A DNA stretch of 64,000 nt, from NCBI GenBank assembly GCA_961205875.1, contig OY540817.1, positions 14,047,001 to 14,111,000 of the forward strand, in the 5' to 3' direction. The position numbers were made by a program, and so were the translations under genes. How positions within the stretch are numbered: the first letter of the stretch is position 1; every line of letters begins with the position of its first letter. The stretch comes from Sialis fuliginosa. Its lineage: Eukaryota; Arthropoda; Insecta; Megaloptera; Sialidae. Shown piece after piece: positions 37,737-48,318 of the stretch. The notes below the pieces were generated by a model. That model saw nothing but the letters and a program-made list of their open reading frames with translations. It ran no database searches and had not been told where the DNA came from.

Positions 37737-38160
37737 CTAGAAAAAATATAAAATGTTTTACCAATTTGACCATTATCTTTATACTTATCAAATTAAATAA
37801 TCTCGATTATCCTGATTGAATTACTTGTGCATAGCTCAGTCACTAATAGAAACATATATAGGTATGTAAATCTTATATTAATCTACTAATAGATTATTGA
37901 ATGGCTATAACTTGTCATAATTGTATCATTCCAATTTTTTGTAAATTAATATTTGTTATTGTTGTGTTAAAATTAATATTGCTAATTAATATAAAGCACT
38001 TCAAAAAATATTAAGTATTTCATTTATACATACAAGTACAACCCTACATTGTAAAACATTTTTATATCTCTCATTTAACTGTTCGTAAAAAATAGTTTAT
38101 AAAACACTACCTGAACTCCCCGACGTTGCTCAATAGTGTTTCTTATATATTTAAAAAGAA
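37737..38160 (-). promoter_or_regulatory. Probable promoter, 5' exon and UTR intron of the 882-aa LRR gene
   Basis: On the minus strand a TATA-like ATATATAAGA (about 38141-38152) is followed by GAGCAACGTCGGGGAGTTCAG, which ends at a donor GTAGTG (38110-38105). A matching acceptor precedes the coding exon at 37737. This predicts a short first exon, roughly 38111-38135, and a 374-bp intron. The neighbouring LRR gene has the same arrangement. Confidence 0.5.
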
Positions 38161-38872
38161 TGGGGATGTTATGTCGGTTTAAATACAATCTTTATCAAAA
38201 TTTTAATAAATGTTTAATAATTACATAATAAAATAAATTTAAATAGGAACTGCAATAGTGGCAATATCGATTTATTTACATATATTAATTAATAAACGAC
38301 TTATTAAAATTATTATAATTTGATATATTTTAAAATATAGATATATTATATTACATGAATATTGCTGAGATAACGACATCGTTCTCACATTTTGTTCTTT
38401 CTTAATAACCTGACGATGATTCTGTGAATCTAAAGCTTGCGATACTTATTCTTCAATAATTTGTTGACGTTTAAACAATTAATTTGTTATTATTTAATAT
38501 ATTAACGTCACTATAAGATATTTTATTGTATATATTATATACAGGTTGATTTACAACTACACTAAGAACTTCCGGATACATGTTCATATGAAATTTTTTG
38601 CTTAAAATAACATCCTCGATCTATTGTTAATTTTTTTTACACTAATTGTAAATCATTCTGTATATTATAAATATAATAATATAAAAGTAGTGACATTAAA
38701 TATAATATATAATAACAACCTTTGAAAGCTTATGTATACATTTTTCTTCAATAAATTTTAACGTTAAGACAATAAAGTTATTATTATTTATTATAAATAT
38801 ACATATATAAAATATATTTAAATACATAATGTATTACATATTCTATTATACTGTAATGTACTAAAATTATAA
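38161..38872. other. Spacer between the two LRR genes
   Basis: AT-rich spacer. It holds the small mariner-like MITE at 38542-38660 and, toward 38787, a plus-strand TTTATT that could be the minus-strand poly(A) signal of the second LRR gene. Nothing in it encodes a transmembrane tail for that gene. Confidence 0.5.
38542..38660. mobile_element. 119-bp mariner-like MITE with TA flanks
   Basis: The ends CAGGTTGATTTACAA and, inverted, CAGAATGATTTACAA lie between TA dinucleotides. The body includes TACATGTTCATATGAAATTT and TTTGCTTAAAATAA, shared with the elements at 25734-26039 and 26870-27578. It appears to be a minimal member of that family. Confidence 0.8.
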
Positions 38873-41179
38873 TTAATTTAGTCTACTATGCAATGGTTTT
38901 ACATTCTTGCAAACATCTTCTCTGCTGATTCTATAATTTTCAACATAAAATTCAGGCGTTCGTTTTCCTTTTTGTTCTACTTTTTCTTCAATACAAGCAA
39001 TTCCTTCTCTTGAATTTTCTTCTTCTCTGGTTGTTAATGGAAATTTATAATTTATATTCAGTTCTTTAAGGTGAGCAAGAATTTTTTCCAATCTGTTACA
39101 CGGCCATTTATTATAATTTAAATTGATATTGTTCAGATATTTGTTATAAAAACAAGTAAACACTTCTATATTCATGTCTGTTACTTGATTACGGCTCAAG
39201 TCAAATGTTTCAAGAGTGTTTAATTGAAATAACAATTGATCGTTAAATTCTTCAATTACGTTACCAGACACGTTTAAGATTCGTAATTGGTTTAACTGAT
39301 CAAAAGAATCATCTTCAATTCTATCTATATTATTTTCTTGCAAATACAACTCTTCTAGGTTGTCTACAAAATTATTAGATGTTATTTCATTGAGTTGATT
39401 GTTGTTCAGATATAGTTTCTTTATACCAGTTTTATTGAAAGCGCTTGGACGTAAACTTTCTATGCCATGGTTAGATAAGTCCAATGTTTCAAGAGATAGC
39501 AATCCACTAAAGTATTTAGAATGCAGTATTTTTATTTGCATGCCAGGTAAATGTAAGTCCGTAACATTGTCTAAATATGAAAAAGCCATAGGTGTTATCA
39601 TTTTGATAGGGTTTGATTTCAAATTGAGTTCTTTTAAACTCTTCAGACCATAGAATGCATTTATTGGCAAAAAATCGATACTGTTTTTACTCAGATCTAA
39701 TTTTTTCAGAGAATCTAACCCTCTAAAACTTTCTGAATATATTATTTCTACATTTTTCTCTGATAAATCTAGCTCAGTATAAGCTTTGAGGCCTTCAAAA
39801 AATCCTGCCGATATGTTCTTCAAAATATTATTGTATTTTAAATGTATTACTATCAGATTATGTAAGTAGTTGAAACTACCTGGTTCAATTGACTTTATTG
39901 GATTATTTGTTAAATCAAGAATTTGTAATGTGTCTATATTCTTAAACATATCTTTCTCAAGTAAATCTATGTTATTATTTGAAAGGTTGAGTTGTTTTAA
40001 TCTATACATATTATTGAAAGCACCAGGATGAATCTTTTTTATGCCTAGATTATTTAGATCTAATTTTTCTATCGATGTTAATGCAAATGTTTCAGTCTCG
40101 AGCACCTCGATGATATTTTCATAAAGATCTAAATACTTCAACCTACTTGGAAACGATTTAGGTCCTATTTTCTTTAAACTGCAATTGCGCAAAGAAAATG
40201 TTTCAACTTCAACTAACACAAACATGTTAGTGTCTAACAGATTTATGTTGTTGTTATCCATAATTAATTTCTTTACTTGGATAGTATTGAATGAACGTTT
40301 TTCTAATGTATCAATTTGATTGTTTGATAACGATATCATTTTAAGATTTCTTAAATTATAAAATGTGCCTTCATCTAGTACTTGTATTTTATTATAATTC
40401 AAATTTACAACTTCTAAATATACCAGAGTTCTAAATACTTCATTATTTATATGTGCAATCTTGTTATTTTGCAAGTATATGTTTCTTATAACTTTAGTCG
40501 GCCTAAATAATTCTATAGGAATTTCATCTATTTCATTAAACTCCAAATTTAACTCTTCTAATTTCCATAATCCGTAAAATGATTCATTTTCAAGATTTTT
40601 TATGAACTGATGTCCCAATTCAAGTTTCTTAATTTCTGTGTATTTATTGAATACTTTACCTTCAATTGTTCTAAGTTTATTACTTTTCAAATTTAGTTCA
40701 TATAATTTTATTTTAGAGAACGTATCTGCCGATAACACTTCTAAATTATTTCCAGACAAGTCAAGAGTTCTTAGTTGTGGTAAACCTTCAAATGATTTAT
40801 CGGTAATTGTTGTGATCAAATTATCATGTAAATATAGTTCTTTCACAGCATGTAAATCATGAAATCCTTCATCGGAAACTGTTTTTATTTCATTGTTACC
40901 AAGATTTAGTGACCTCATTGACCATAATGTTTCGTTTTTAGTATTAATAAAATTATGGCGATCAATTGAAACAATCGAAGATATCATAATATTACCAACT
41001 ATAATCATTGTTTTAACATTTTGAGAATAGTTTGCAAACTCGTCTATGGAACTTGTGTCGCAAACAATCATATCTAACATAGTTTCACAATTCTGTTGTG
41101 AAAAAGGTATTAAACACAATATGATCAGCACCCAAAGTGAGATCTTCATTGTTGAAATATTTTCTTTCATTATCACCAT
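38873..41179 (-). CDS. Secreted LRR protein, paralog of the 35.1-kb gene, 768 aa
   Basis: One open frame in the same order as its neighbour: signal peptide (MKISLWVLIILCLIPFSQQ, from an internal Met at 41149), N-terminal cap (CETMLDMIVC), about 25 LRRs, and the C-terminal cap (KWPCNRLEKIL...GIACIEE). It then ends in 40-odd residues without a threonine stalk or membrane helix. A secreted product is therefore predicted. The two proteins align along their length (for example GLxSLKxLDLSxNxI and SNPI/MAF motifs), so they arose by tandem duplication. An acceptor TTTGTTTCAG at 41190-41181 places the exon start at 41180. The usable ATG is then 41179 or 41149, not the more upstream 41233. A role in recognition or adhesion is inferred from architecture only. 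Confidence 0.9.
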   Translation of the reverse strand: MVIMKENISTMKISLWVLIILCLIPFSQQNCETMLDMIVCDTSSIDEFANYSQNVKTMIIVGNIMISSIVSIDRHNFINTKNETLWSMRSLNLGNNEIKTVSDEGFHDLHAVKELYLHDNLITTITDKSFEGLPQLRTLDLSGNNLEVLSADTFSKIKLYELNLKSNKLRTIEGKVFNKYTEIKKLELGHQFIKNLENESFYGLWKLEELNLEFNEIDEIPIELFRPTKVIRNIYLQNNKIAHINNEVFRTLVYLEVVNLNYNKIQVLDEGTFYNLRNLKMISLSNNQIDTLEKRSFNTIQVKKLIMDNNNINLLDTNMFVLVEVETFSLRNCSLKKIGPKSFPSRLKYLDLYENIIEVLETETFALTSIEKLDLNNLGIKKIHPGAFNNMYRLKQLNLSNNNIDLLEKDMFKNIDTLQILDLTNNPIKSIEPGSFNYLHNLIVIHLKYNNILKNISAGFFEGLKAYTELDLSEKNVEIIYSESFRGLDSLKKLDLSKNSIDFLPINAFYGLKSLKELNLKSNPIKMITPMAFSYLDNVTDLHLPGMQIKILHSKYFSGLLSLETLDLSNHGIESLRPSAFNKTGIKKLYLNNNQLNEITSNNFVDNLEELYLQENNIDRIEDDSFDQLNQLRILNVSGNVIEEFNDQLLFQLNTLETFDLSRNQVTDMNIEVFTCFYNKYLNNINLNYNKWPCNRLEKILAHLKELNINYKFPLTTREEENSREGIACIEEKVEQKGKRTPEFYVENYRISREDVCKNVKPLHSRLN

Positions 41180-41180
41180 T

Positions 41181-41920
41181 CTGAAACAAAATAGTAGATG
41201 CTGAAACTTCTTGATGATTATCACCATTATCACACTGTTTATAATATTATTTTATCTCTCACTTCCATTTTTTTCCTCATATTAATATTACAACAGAATA
41301 AACAAAACCAATGAAACAAATAAAACACATTCAAAAAATATTTCAATTTTACAAGAATCATTCATCGACTATCATCGAGTCACCAAATATTAGACTGTAT
41401 GAAATTTCAAAACTATAGATTATAATTATCAGGAGCTTTGAAACACATTAATTAAGTCCATAACAATAATAAATAATTGTTTTAGAAATCAAAAACAACT
41501 AACTCCACTATTTTTGTTTTGAAAAATCGATGTTTTTCTAATTGTAAGAAGTTAAATCAGAGGTACAAAAATGTTTATCGTTGTAACATAAAGCATTTAG
41601 TGGCATTTACAGTGGTGTAGCCAGAAAACTTTTTGGGGTTGGGAGTAAAATTAATTACTTGTTTTAATTTGTTTAAAAAATATGTTATATGATATAACCA
41701 TCTGGCCCCTGCTGGTTACGCCACTGCAACCAAATATGAATCAATAAAAAAATCACATACAATTTAAAAAACTTATTACAAAAAATGATACTTGATAAAC
41801 ACTATTAATTTTCTAATTTTATACATACACAAATATAAATTTACTTACCGTGATACACTTAATATTTTAATTATTGGTACGAGAATTGTCTGTATGGTTT
41901 CACATAATATATAAAACTTT
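41181..41920 (-). promoter_or_regulatory. Probable promoter, 5' exon and UTR intron of the secreted LRR gene
   Basis: On the minus strand TTTTATATATTATG (about 41903-41916) could be a TATA box. About 55 bp later a donor GTAAGTAAAT begins at 41848. With the acceptor at 41182-41181 this makes a 668-bp intron in the 5' UTR. The small hAT-like element at 41610-41726 lies inside it. Confidence 0.5.
41610..41726. mobile_element. Small hAT-like MITE (117 bp)
   Basis: The ends CAGTGGTGTAGCCAG and, inverted, CAGTGGCGTAACCAG are a clear inverted pair of the CAGTGGCGTARCCAG type. The flanking 8-mers do not match, so the target duplication has decayed or one end has been replaced. Confidence 0.75.
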
Positions 41921-42217
41921 GAATGTAAATAATTTAATTATTTTTTAAACAATGATATCTACATGCCTAACAATCTCATCAAAACAATTACAATTATCTA
42001 TATCTATTCATGAAAAATGTAGATTAACTTTGATAAAAGTATATCTACTGTAAAATTGCATTAATACAATTTCTATCCTGTACATTATTTATAAATTTAT
42101 AAAAAAAAATAAGATTAAAAAATAATACTTTTAGCTGCCCTAGTTTTATTGCCCAGTGTTTTGCTATTATTTAATTTTCACTGTCTTTTGTATTTAAGAA
42201 ATGACATAACGTAGATA

Positions 42218-43041
42218 TTAAACTTGGATAATCTTCTTGATTTTTTTAAAACTTGTAACTGTAGATGTACTTATATTTGGATCTGTAGTCATATCATTGA
42301 CTATTTTATTTTGTACGTTTGTCTGTTAATTAAAAATTATATTTTAAAATAAATAAAATATAAATATTGGTTAAAAATACTAACAATCAAACATCTGAGA
42401 CGGGAATGTGTTAATATTAAATAAACAGTCTCACCTCGTTATGGTAACGGCACAGATCTTTCCTAGTTTTAGCGTAAATGTAACAAAATTCTTGAATTGG
42501 GATTTTGGTGAATGGTTCATTTGTTATCTGTAATAATGTCAGTAAGTAATTACTAGATAACAGAGAAATTGTGGTTAACAACCACAACAAAACAATCTAC
42601 ACATGTTTCAACTTCACAAGAAGTCTTCATCAGGAGTCTAATAATTTAAGATTCAAAAACTCAAAACATGCATCAAGTGACATTGTTTAACTTTGATTAA
42701 GATGTATATATTTGATAATGAGCCAGTAAATAATTTAAGAAATCTAAAATAATAACAAAATTTCCAAAATAAAAGTTCGTGTACCAATAATATTACACAA
42801 TTTAACAAATTAAAATAGTAAAAATAAATTTGTAAACTGACAAGTTTTTTTCATATCTTTGTTATTTTTTTCTTTTTCTAGGATAATTTTTTTCTTGCAT
42901 ATTTAAATTAGATTCCATAACCGTGATTCAGCTTGCGTTGCAATAGTTCTTCTTTCTTTTTGCATATAATAAATGATCATTTTTTTCAGTTTCTACGCTG
43001 TTAGTTTTCTCTTTTGTATTCCTTTTCCATTCTGATAACAC
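42218..43041 (-). CDS. Exons of an unrecognised minus-strand gene (partial)
   Basis: Two exons are well supported. Exon Q (42527-42435, 31 codons) lies between TTATTACAG and donor GTGAGACT. Exon R (42322-42218, 34 codons plus TAA) follows acceptor TTAATTAACAG. They are in phase 0 with a 112-bp intron and encode ITNEPFTKIPIQEFCYIY... then a Lys-rich end, FKKIKKIIQV. A third segment P (43041-42928), after acceptor TTTTTAG, is open for 37 codons (VLSEWKRNTKEKTNS...) and has its own stop. P may be an alternative last exon, or may join Q through a weak internal donor (AGC|GTAGAA). No domain is recognised. The composition is basic and hydrophilic. Upstream exons are not securely found; 46611-46554 is one candidate. 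Confidence 0.5.
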
Positions 43042-43132
43042 CTAAAAATAAAAGATACAGAATATAAATTTAAAAGAAAAAAGCAAAATACTATACAGCG
43101 GAGTGAAGTAAAAATCATAAAATAAAATAAAC

Positions 43133-43191
43133 TAACTAACTAACTAAATATATAATTTTCAACTCTTAAGTTGAATTATATATTTAGTTAG
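43133..43191. repeat. Short perfect-type hairpin
   Basis: CTAACTAAATATATAATTTT and its inverse-like partner AATTATATATTTAGTTAG pair around a short CTTAAG-containing loop. The right arm abuts the element that starts at about 43189. It may be a remnant foldback or insertion scar. Confidence 0.7.
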
Positions 43192-43457
43192 GGTGCCCAG
43201 GTTTTAATTTTTGTCATTGTGTAAAGAATAATAATGTTTTTTATTCAGTGTCTTTGTAAACCCTGGCATGTAAATGAAGACCCCTGTTTTTATTTTATAC
43301 TTTTTATTTTAGTAAAATTTATTATCCTAATCTTCACTTTTGCGCCCCCTGCTCTAGCTATTTTTGATGACCTTTTTTTTAGAAATTACACCAAAACCGG
43401 AGAAATAGTATACAAACCCTGAGTCTCCGGATGAACACCTGAAACCTGGTCACCCTA
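43189..43457. mobile_element. ~270-bp inverted-repeat element
   Basis: The left end TAGGGTGCCCAGGTTTTAA is mirrored at the right end by TAGGGTGACCAGGTTTCAGG in reverse complement. The interior has no coding sequence beyond a chance 62-codon frame. TTTAG-like flanks may be a worn target duplication. Confidence 0.65.
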
Positions 43458-43479
43458 ACTTTAGCCCTTATATTTATAT

Positions 43480-43960
43480 AACACTAGCTCATACCCGCGA
43501 TTTCGTTCGCGTGGAGTTTAGGTTTGTGAAAACAACACCATGAAATAGGTAAATTAGATAATACAGATTTCTGTTATGATATAGACTACAGACCATAAAA
43601 CAGGTTTTGAATTCCGCATTTGTCCGCTAGATGTCGCTAAACTAACCTTAGTAGCTTTTGACCAATCAGCTTGGACACCCCAGATGACGTATTCTCCCCT
43701 TCTCGCGTCGAGTTGCAAGGCTATTAGGCTATATTTGTTTTGATTGGGCACACCATTCCCCCTCACCACATTTGGGCACGCCAGATGACGTATTTCCCTC
43801 TCTCACGCCGAGCTACTGAGGGTACATTGTACTTTACATACCTTGGTCTATGCACTCCCATTTTTTTTATCTAATAAATTTTTCAGGATCCTATATCCTT
43901 CCTAAGGATGCAAGCTAGAAGTATGGATAGTGTAAACCACGCGTTTAGGTTAGATTCTAA
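43480..43960. mobile_element. Retroelement-derived fragment (CCCGCGATTTCGTTCGCG type)
   Basis: The left part has CATACCCGCGATTTCGTTCG, a phrase I associate with 3' regions of insect non-LTR retroelements or related SINEs. It is followed by GC-richer sequence with two similar blocks (CCAGATGACGTATT near 43678 and 43782). The blocks suggest an internal duplication of about 104 bp. No reverse-transcriptase domain is visible. A 71-codon frame on the minus strand here is not considered a gene. Confidence 0.5.
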
Positions 43961-45254
43961 ACAAATATATAAATCTGTACTATGCATTGAAAAAATAAAA
44001 TAAATAAATGACTAACGTTTTGATATTCTTTTTTCCAATTGTAATCTCGTTGTTCTAGGATCCACCCCCCCCACCACCAGCGACGCTTTTGAGAATAAGT
44101 ACCATGTAGCTAAACTGGAGTTTTTTTTTTAAATTTACCTAGTACATTGTTATCATAATAGTCTTATAAATTGTCACAGAATTAAATTTGTAAAAATTCA
44201 AATTTTTTTTTTAATTACAATAACTTCCTTTAATATTTTGAATAAAAAAAAATCAGTCATGTCTTGGCCCCTGGTTGCGATGCTTAAGACGCCCCTATAG
44301 GGATTGCATAGTGGGTAATTAAATAATTAAAATGTTTATGGATTACATATACTTTATACATACAAAATAGAGTATATTTTCAAATGTTATATAAAAAATA
44401 TATTATTTACAGGACAGAATGCTGTAAAAAGACAAAAGTAAAATGACGTAAAAGGGTAGGAATATTTTATAGCAAATTTTACTCCACACCTGGGAATCAA
44501 GTGCCCTACAACCGGTCCTGATTATTTAATTAATCTATCTACTATCTATACTATCATATACTAATGAACACTTTGTTGTTTAATATATGATATATACCAT
44601 CTTCATTACTATGTATACCATATTTATAAATAAAAATGGCACATTTATGTACTTAAGTAGTTATTGTTAATTAAATAAATTCTAAGCAATATTTACATTA
44701 CGTATTTAATTAAAAATGTACCTAATTCCACAAAACAGGACTGTAGCCAGCAAAATATAATACTTCGTCAGCTATTTCTAAATAATTAAATTTATTTAGT
44801 GTTCCATATTTTGAAGAGGGCCAAAATATTTTGTTACGTTACTGTATTTACATTTAAAAATACCATGTATAATTTATTTTTAATAAAAAAATGTCGAGTA
44901 GTATACTTAATACTATTATAGTATCCATTCAATTGACAAATCGTTTTTTAAAACAGCAAATGTATGTTTGACGTAAATACATCCCACTGTTTGAATAATT
45001 TTTAAATAGAATTAATAGGCATAAATAAATTTATTTTTGCCAAACACCACCGAAAGGCAGTAGCGGATTTACCACAAAGCTAATAAGTAGCTATGTTTCA
45101 ATAAAATCCATTTTTTTTAAATATAACTAAAAAATGATATATTTATTATTATACATTCTCAAGAAATAAATAGGCAACTGTTAATACATCACTGTTCAAT
45201 TCATGCATGAATTAATTCAATGACGTCCCAATACATACATAAGCCTATTACAAG

Positions 45255-45540
45255 CAGGGTTATACTCAGGCCCTGAGAGAGCTTCAACGGGGCCCCGACC
45301 AAACAACAATTCAGGGGTCCCATACCTTTCCGTTTCGCGAGCGTAAGAAAATTCCTAACAAAATTCCCTATTATCCTTTTTAGTTTGAATTTGTAAGCGT
45401 CTTAAAACTATATTATAATATTATTTTAGTATTAAAAATAGTAATAAATAAATGTGTAAAATATAAATAATTTTGAAGGATCCGGGCCCCCTGAGATCAC
45501 TGAGGCCTGGGCCGTATAGCCCTCCTAGTCTCCCCTTTAT
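45255..45540. mobile_element. GC-rich inverted-repeat element fragment
   Basis: TATACTCAGGCCCTGAGAG on the left and, inverted on the right, GGCTATACGGCCCAGGCCTC form an imperfect pair. GGGGCCCC and GGGCCCCCTGAG blocks lie inside. This is typical of hAT-like elements seen in insects, but it is degraded and the ends are approximate. Confidence 0.4.
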
Positions 45541-45731
45541 CTGGGATTGGCTATACTTATTGAGTATAATCATATATTAAACATATATTTAATATATGGT
45601 ATAATGTATTAAATACCATATATTTGCATTGAAGTACAATGCAAGAAAGTGGAGTAGTTCCATTTTATTAGAAAAATGTGATTTGATCACAGTGACATAT
45701 GGTTGGTGCTAATGCAATCAGCTCTTTACAC

Positions 45732-45866
45732 CAGTGACGTAACGAGGATAATTTTCTTTGAGGAATTATTTTTAAAAGACCTTTTTTGATACTTATAAAT
45801 ACATTATATACAGAACGGGAGGAGGGGGCATTAATCCCCCCCGCATCCCTTCTGGTTACGCCACTG
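45732..45866. mobile_element. hAT MITE (135 bp), near-perfect 8-bp TSD
   Basis: Ends CAGTGACGTAACGAG and, inverted, CAGTGGCGTAACCAG. The flanks CTTTACAC (45724-45731) and CTTCACAC (45867-45874) match at 7 of 8 positions. The interior has a G run and a C run that pair. It is closely related to the copy at 41610-41726. Confidence 0.8.
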
Positions 45867-46553
45867 CTTCACACACGAGCAGTGTTCAGGGCCCACGCCT
45901 GACTAGGAGCTCGCCCCTGTGTTAGATTTACATATGGAGTGAGAGTGATGAAAAGATAAATATATGTATATTAATAATTAGTTTTATATTAATTATAACT
46001 TGTATGACTGTTATAAAAAATGTATAATTAGTTTTACAATTTACCTAAATACCCACCTGTTGATTTCCGTGTTAATTTATTTGATATTTTTATGACATTG
46101 CATTATCCCAGAATAAATACTGGATAGCCCTATATATATCATGCAGTTTGTTTTTATATATATGCGTTATGCCTGGTTAGGCCAAATCCCAAAGCTATAC
46201 AGTAAATTATGTCAACCAAATACACAGAAAAAAGTAATAATGGTATCGGTGAACGAATAAACTACGCGCGTGGTTCTGTTATGTCGATAGCATTAAGTAT
46301 TTCCTAGCATTGCATGAAATGAATTACTATTTTCTTTTAGTATGATACTATCAGAGACCTTGAACTTTTAATTAATTTAATCAATTTCAATTCAATCGAT
46401 GCGATACATACTACATAAAATGAAACATTTTTTTGTGACAACCATGATTACTAAAGCAATCTTCTGTATGAAATGAATTCAGCAAGGTAAAATATCTGAA
46501 AATGCATAAAATAGTTTACCATTTACGCAAATTTAAATCAAGACCGATAGTAC

Positions 46554-46611
46554 CTGTTACTGAAAGAGAGACGTCAAGAGAATTAAATGTTTCATCTCTG
46601 TCATTTGGCAT
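46554..46611 (-). CDS. Candidate first coding exon (minus), unplaced
   Basis: An ATG at 46611 opens 19 codons, MPNDRDETFNSLDVSLSVT, and the frame ends at a phase-1 donor, ACAG|GTACTATC. GC content is higher than in the flanks. Spliced to the nearest downstream acceptor (about 46483) the frame closes after a few codons, so its real partner exon is not known. It may belong to the gene ending at 42218. Confidence 0.25.
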
Positions 46612-47045
46612 TGACCTAACTGTTGAAATTCGATAATTTCCCCTCAAATTCCCTGGATTTCCAGGACGTAACAGGAGTGACGTAAGGACGAATGCATCGA
46701 GCTATAAACATTTTCATGTACCTACATGATAAATAAAACTGCGCAGTTAATAAGATTTTAGCCAAGTACATCAGAAAATCAAATCATTTTCTATTTTCGA
46801 TAGAACCTACAAAAATAACTTCAATTTTTCTTAATTTATGAATTTAATTTCGAAGTATGTATTATAAATACAAGCCGGGACGTTAAATTCTCCCATTGCA
46901 CTTTACCCCGCCGCTATCGCTATGTTCGTCTCTTTTCTTTTACCTTTCTGGAGGCTCCAGATATTGCTAGTTGCACTTCGCGTGTTCGTGAAACATGGCG
47001 TCAGTGCGATTCGAACATGGTAAAATAAACTGAAATTGTGGGATT
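46612..47045. promoter_or_regulatory. GC-richer possible bidirectional promoter
   Basis: Between the candidate minus-strand exon at 46611 and the phosphate-transporter gene lies a segment with CpG-containing sequence. The richest part is about 46870-47030 (CCCGCCGCTATCGC, CTTCGCGTGTTCGTG). It could hold the first noncoding exon of the transporter, whose coding exon begins after an acceptor at 48280-48281. No TATA box is evident. Confidence 0.3.
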
Positions 47046-48318
47046 TTCAAAAAAGTAATTATTTTCAAAATGCTGCATTGCGTGCCTTCACTGTGGTAGT
47101 TATGTTGTATGTTTGTTTTTTCTACTTATGTTCACTGCATGAAATTATTTTAACATACAGTATGTACCCACGTGTTTTAACTATAATAGCACTATTCAGA
47201 AATCAATAATTTTGTATTGCATTTAAAATACGACTGTATTTTTATTTTTTTTTGACATTTCATGTCACCCAGATTACTAACTGAGTACCAGGTGTGTCAA
47301 TTGCGTGTTTCTATAATTACTCATTATTTAAAACTATTTCCATTGTTGAACTTAAAAACTGATTGTTGCGTTTATAACAAATTTAAGTGCATAGGTAATT
47401 AAACAATACTATAAAGAAATATGATTTTTATTTTTTGACGTCATTAGTATTAAATATTTTATTAATAATTTTTAATTTATTTAAATTTATATAGGTATAT
47501 ATATATTTTTTTTTTTCAAAAAATAATTTTTCCAATTTGCATGAATAATCTTATGAATGAATGATTTCATATATACGAACTACACTAATTTCAATTTATA
47601 TTTATTTAAGGAGTCAAGGCTATACTAACACATATTCAGTACATTCAAATTATATATTTTTTAATATAATTAGTACCTTAGTATGACTAAGTTGTAGATG
47701 TAAGACTTAAAAATTCTTGTTTCTTGGAAATTACATAATTATTACAAAAATATGGCCATAGTAAAATTTTATAACTAAATACAAGAAATTAAATAAATGT
47801 AGCCTCAGTAAGTTGTCTTTAATAATTGTAGTTCATTTCAATTAAAAGTAGCTGTGTGATAAAGTGCAAAGAATGCTAAAAATTATGCAATTGCATTTTT
47901 TATATTGTGATTTGCTACTCTGCATTTTTGTATATTAATAAAATTAATATAATTTCTGAGTTTTTGTATTCATATAATTTTGTGTTATTTGAAAGTTTAT
48001 ACTGTTTTTTTATAGACATAGTGCACTTTTCAAAAAGGCTATTCATAGGTTTACTTCATGAAAAAAGTAGGTAATTTAATCATAAAAATTAAAAATTAAT
48101 TATACCTGTGATCATTGTGTGTATTACTTAAATATTTTATAATTTTTATTAAATAAAATAAATGTAAGTAACTATTTCATACAAAAAGCAAAAAAAATAA
48201 AAATTTTGGGTGTAATCAAAAGATTTTTGACTCTTTAAATCTACAAAAATATATCAAAATCAGATTTATTTTCATTTTTAGAAACGACCTAAATTAAAGA
48301 TGGAATAACAACGGCATC
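47046..48318 (+). other. Presumed first-intron and 5' UTR region of the phosphate transporter
   Basis: AT-rich sequence with no independent gene seen. It ends at acceptor TTTTTAG (48275-48281). The exon then begins at 48282 with AAACGACC. A two-codon upstream open frame, ATG GAA TAA, lies at 48300-48308, 10 nt before the main start, and could damp translation. Confidence 0.45.

Larger units (their letters stand above)
43961..46553. other. Repeat-rich noncoding stretch
   Basis: Several hAT-like fragments occur: a pair CAGGACAGAATGC / GGTCCTG near 44411-44520, CAGTAGCGGATTTACC at 45059, and the elements listed separately at 45255 and 45732. I see no securely coding exon. Confidence 0.45.

Noticed and set aside
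41177..41233. Start of the secreted LRR protein at 41233 (MIMVIIIKK...)
   Set aside because: A strong acceptor TTTGTTTCAG lies at 41190-41181, so that upstream sequence is most likely intron. A clean signal peptide starts from 41149.
43554..43769. 71-codon minus-strand frame
   Set aside because: It lies in a retroelement-derived fragment with an internal ~104-bp duplication; no reverse-transcriptase motif is present.
46460..46611. Direct splice of the 46611-46554 exon to the acceptor near 46483
   Set aside because: The frame closes after about five codons, so this junction would give only a ~25-residue peptide.
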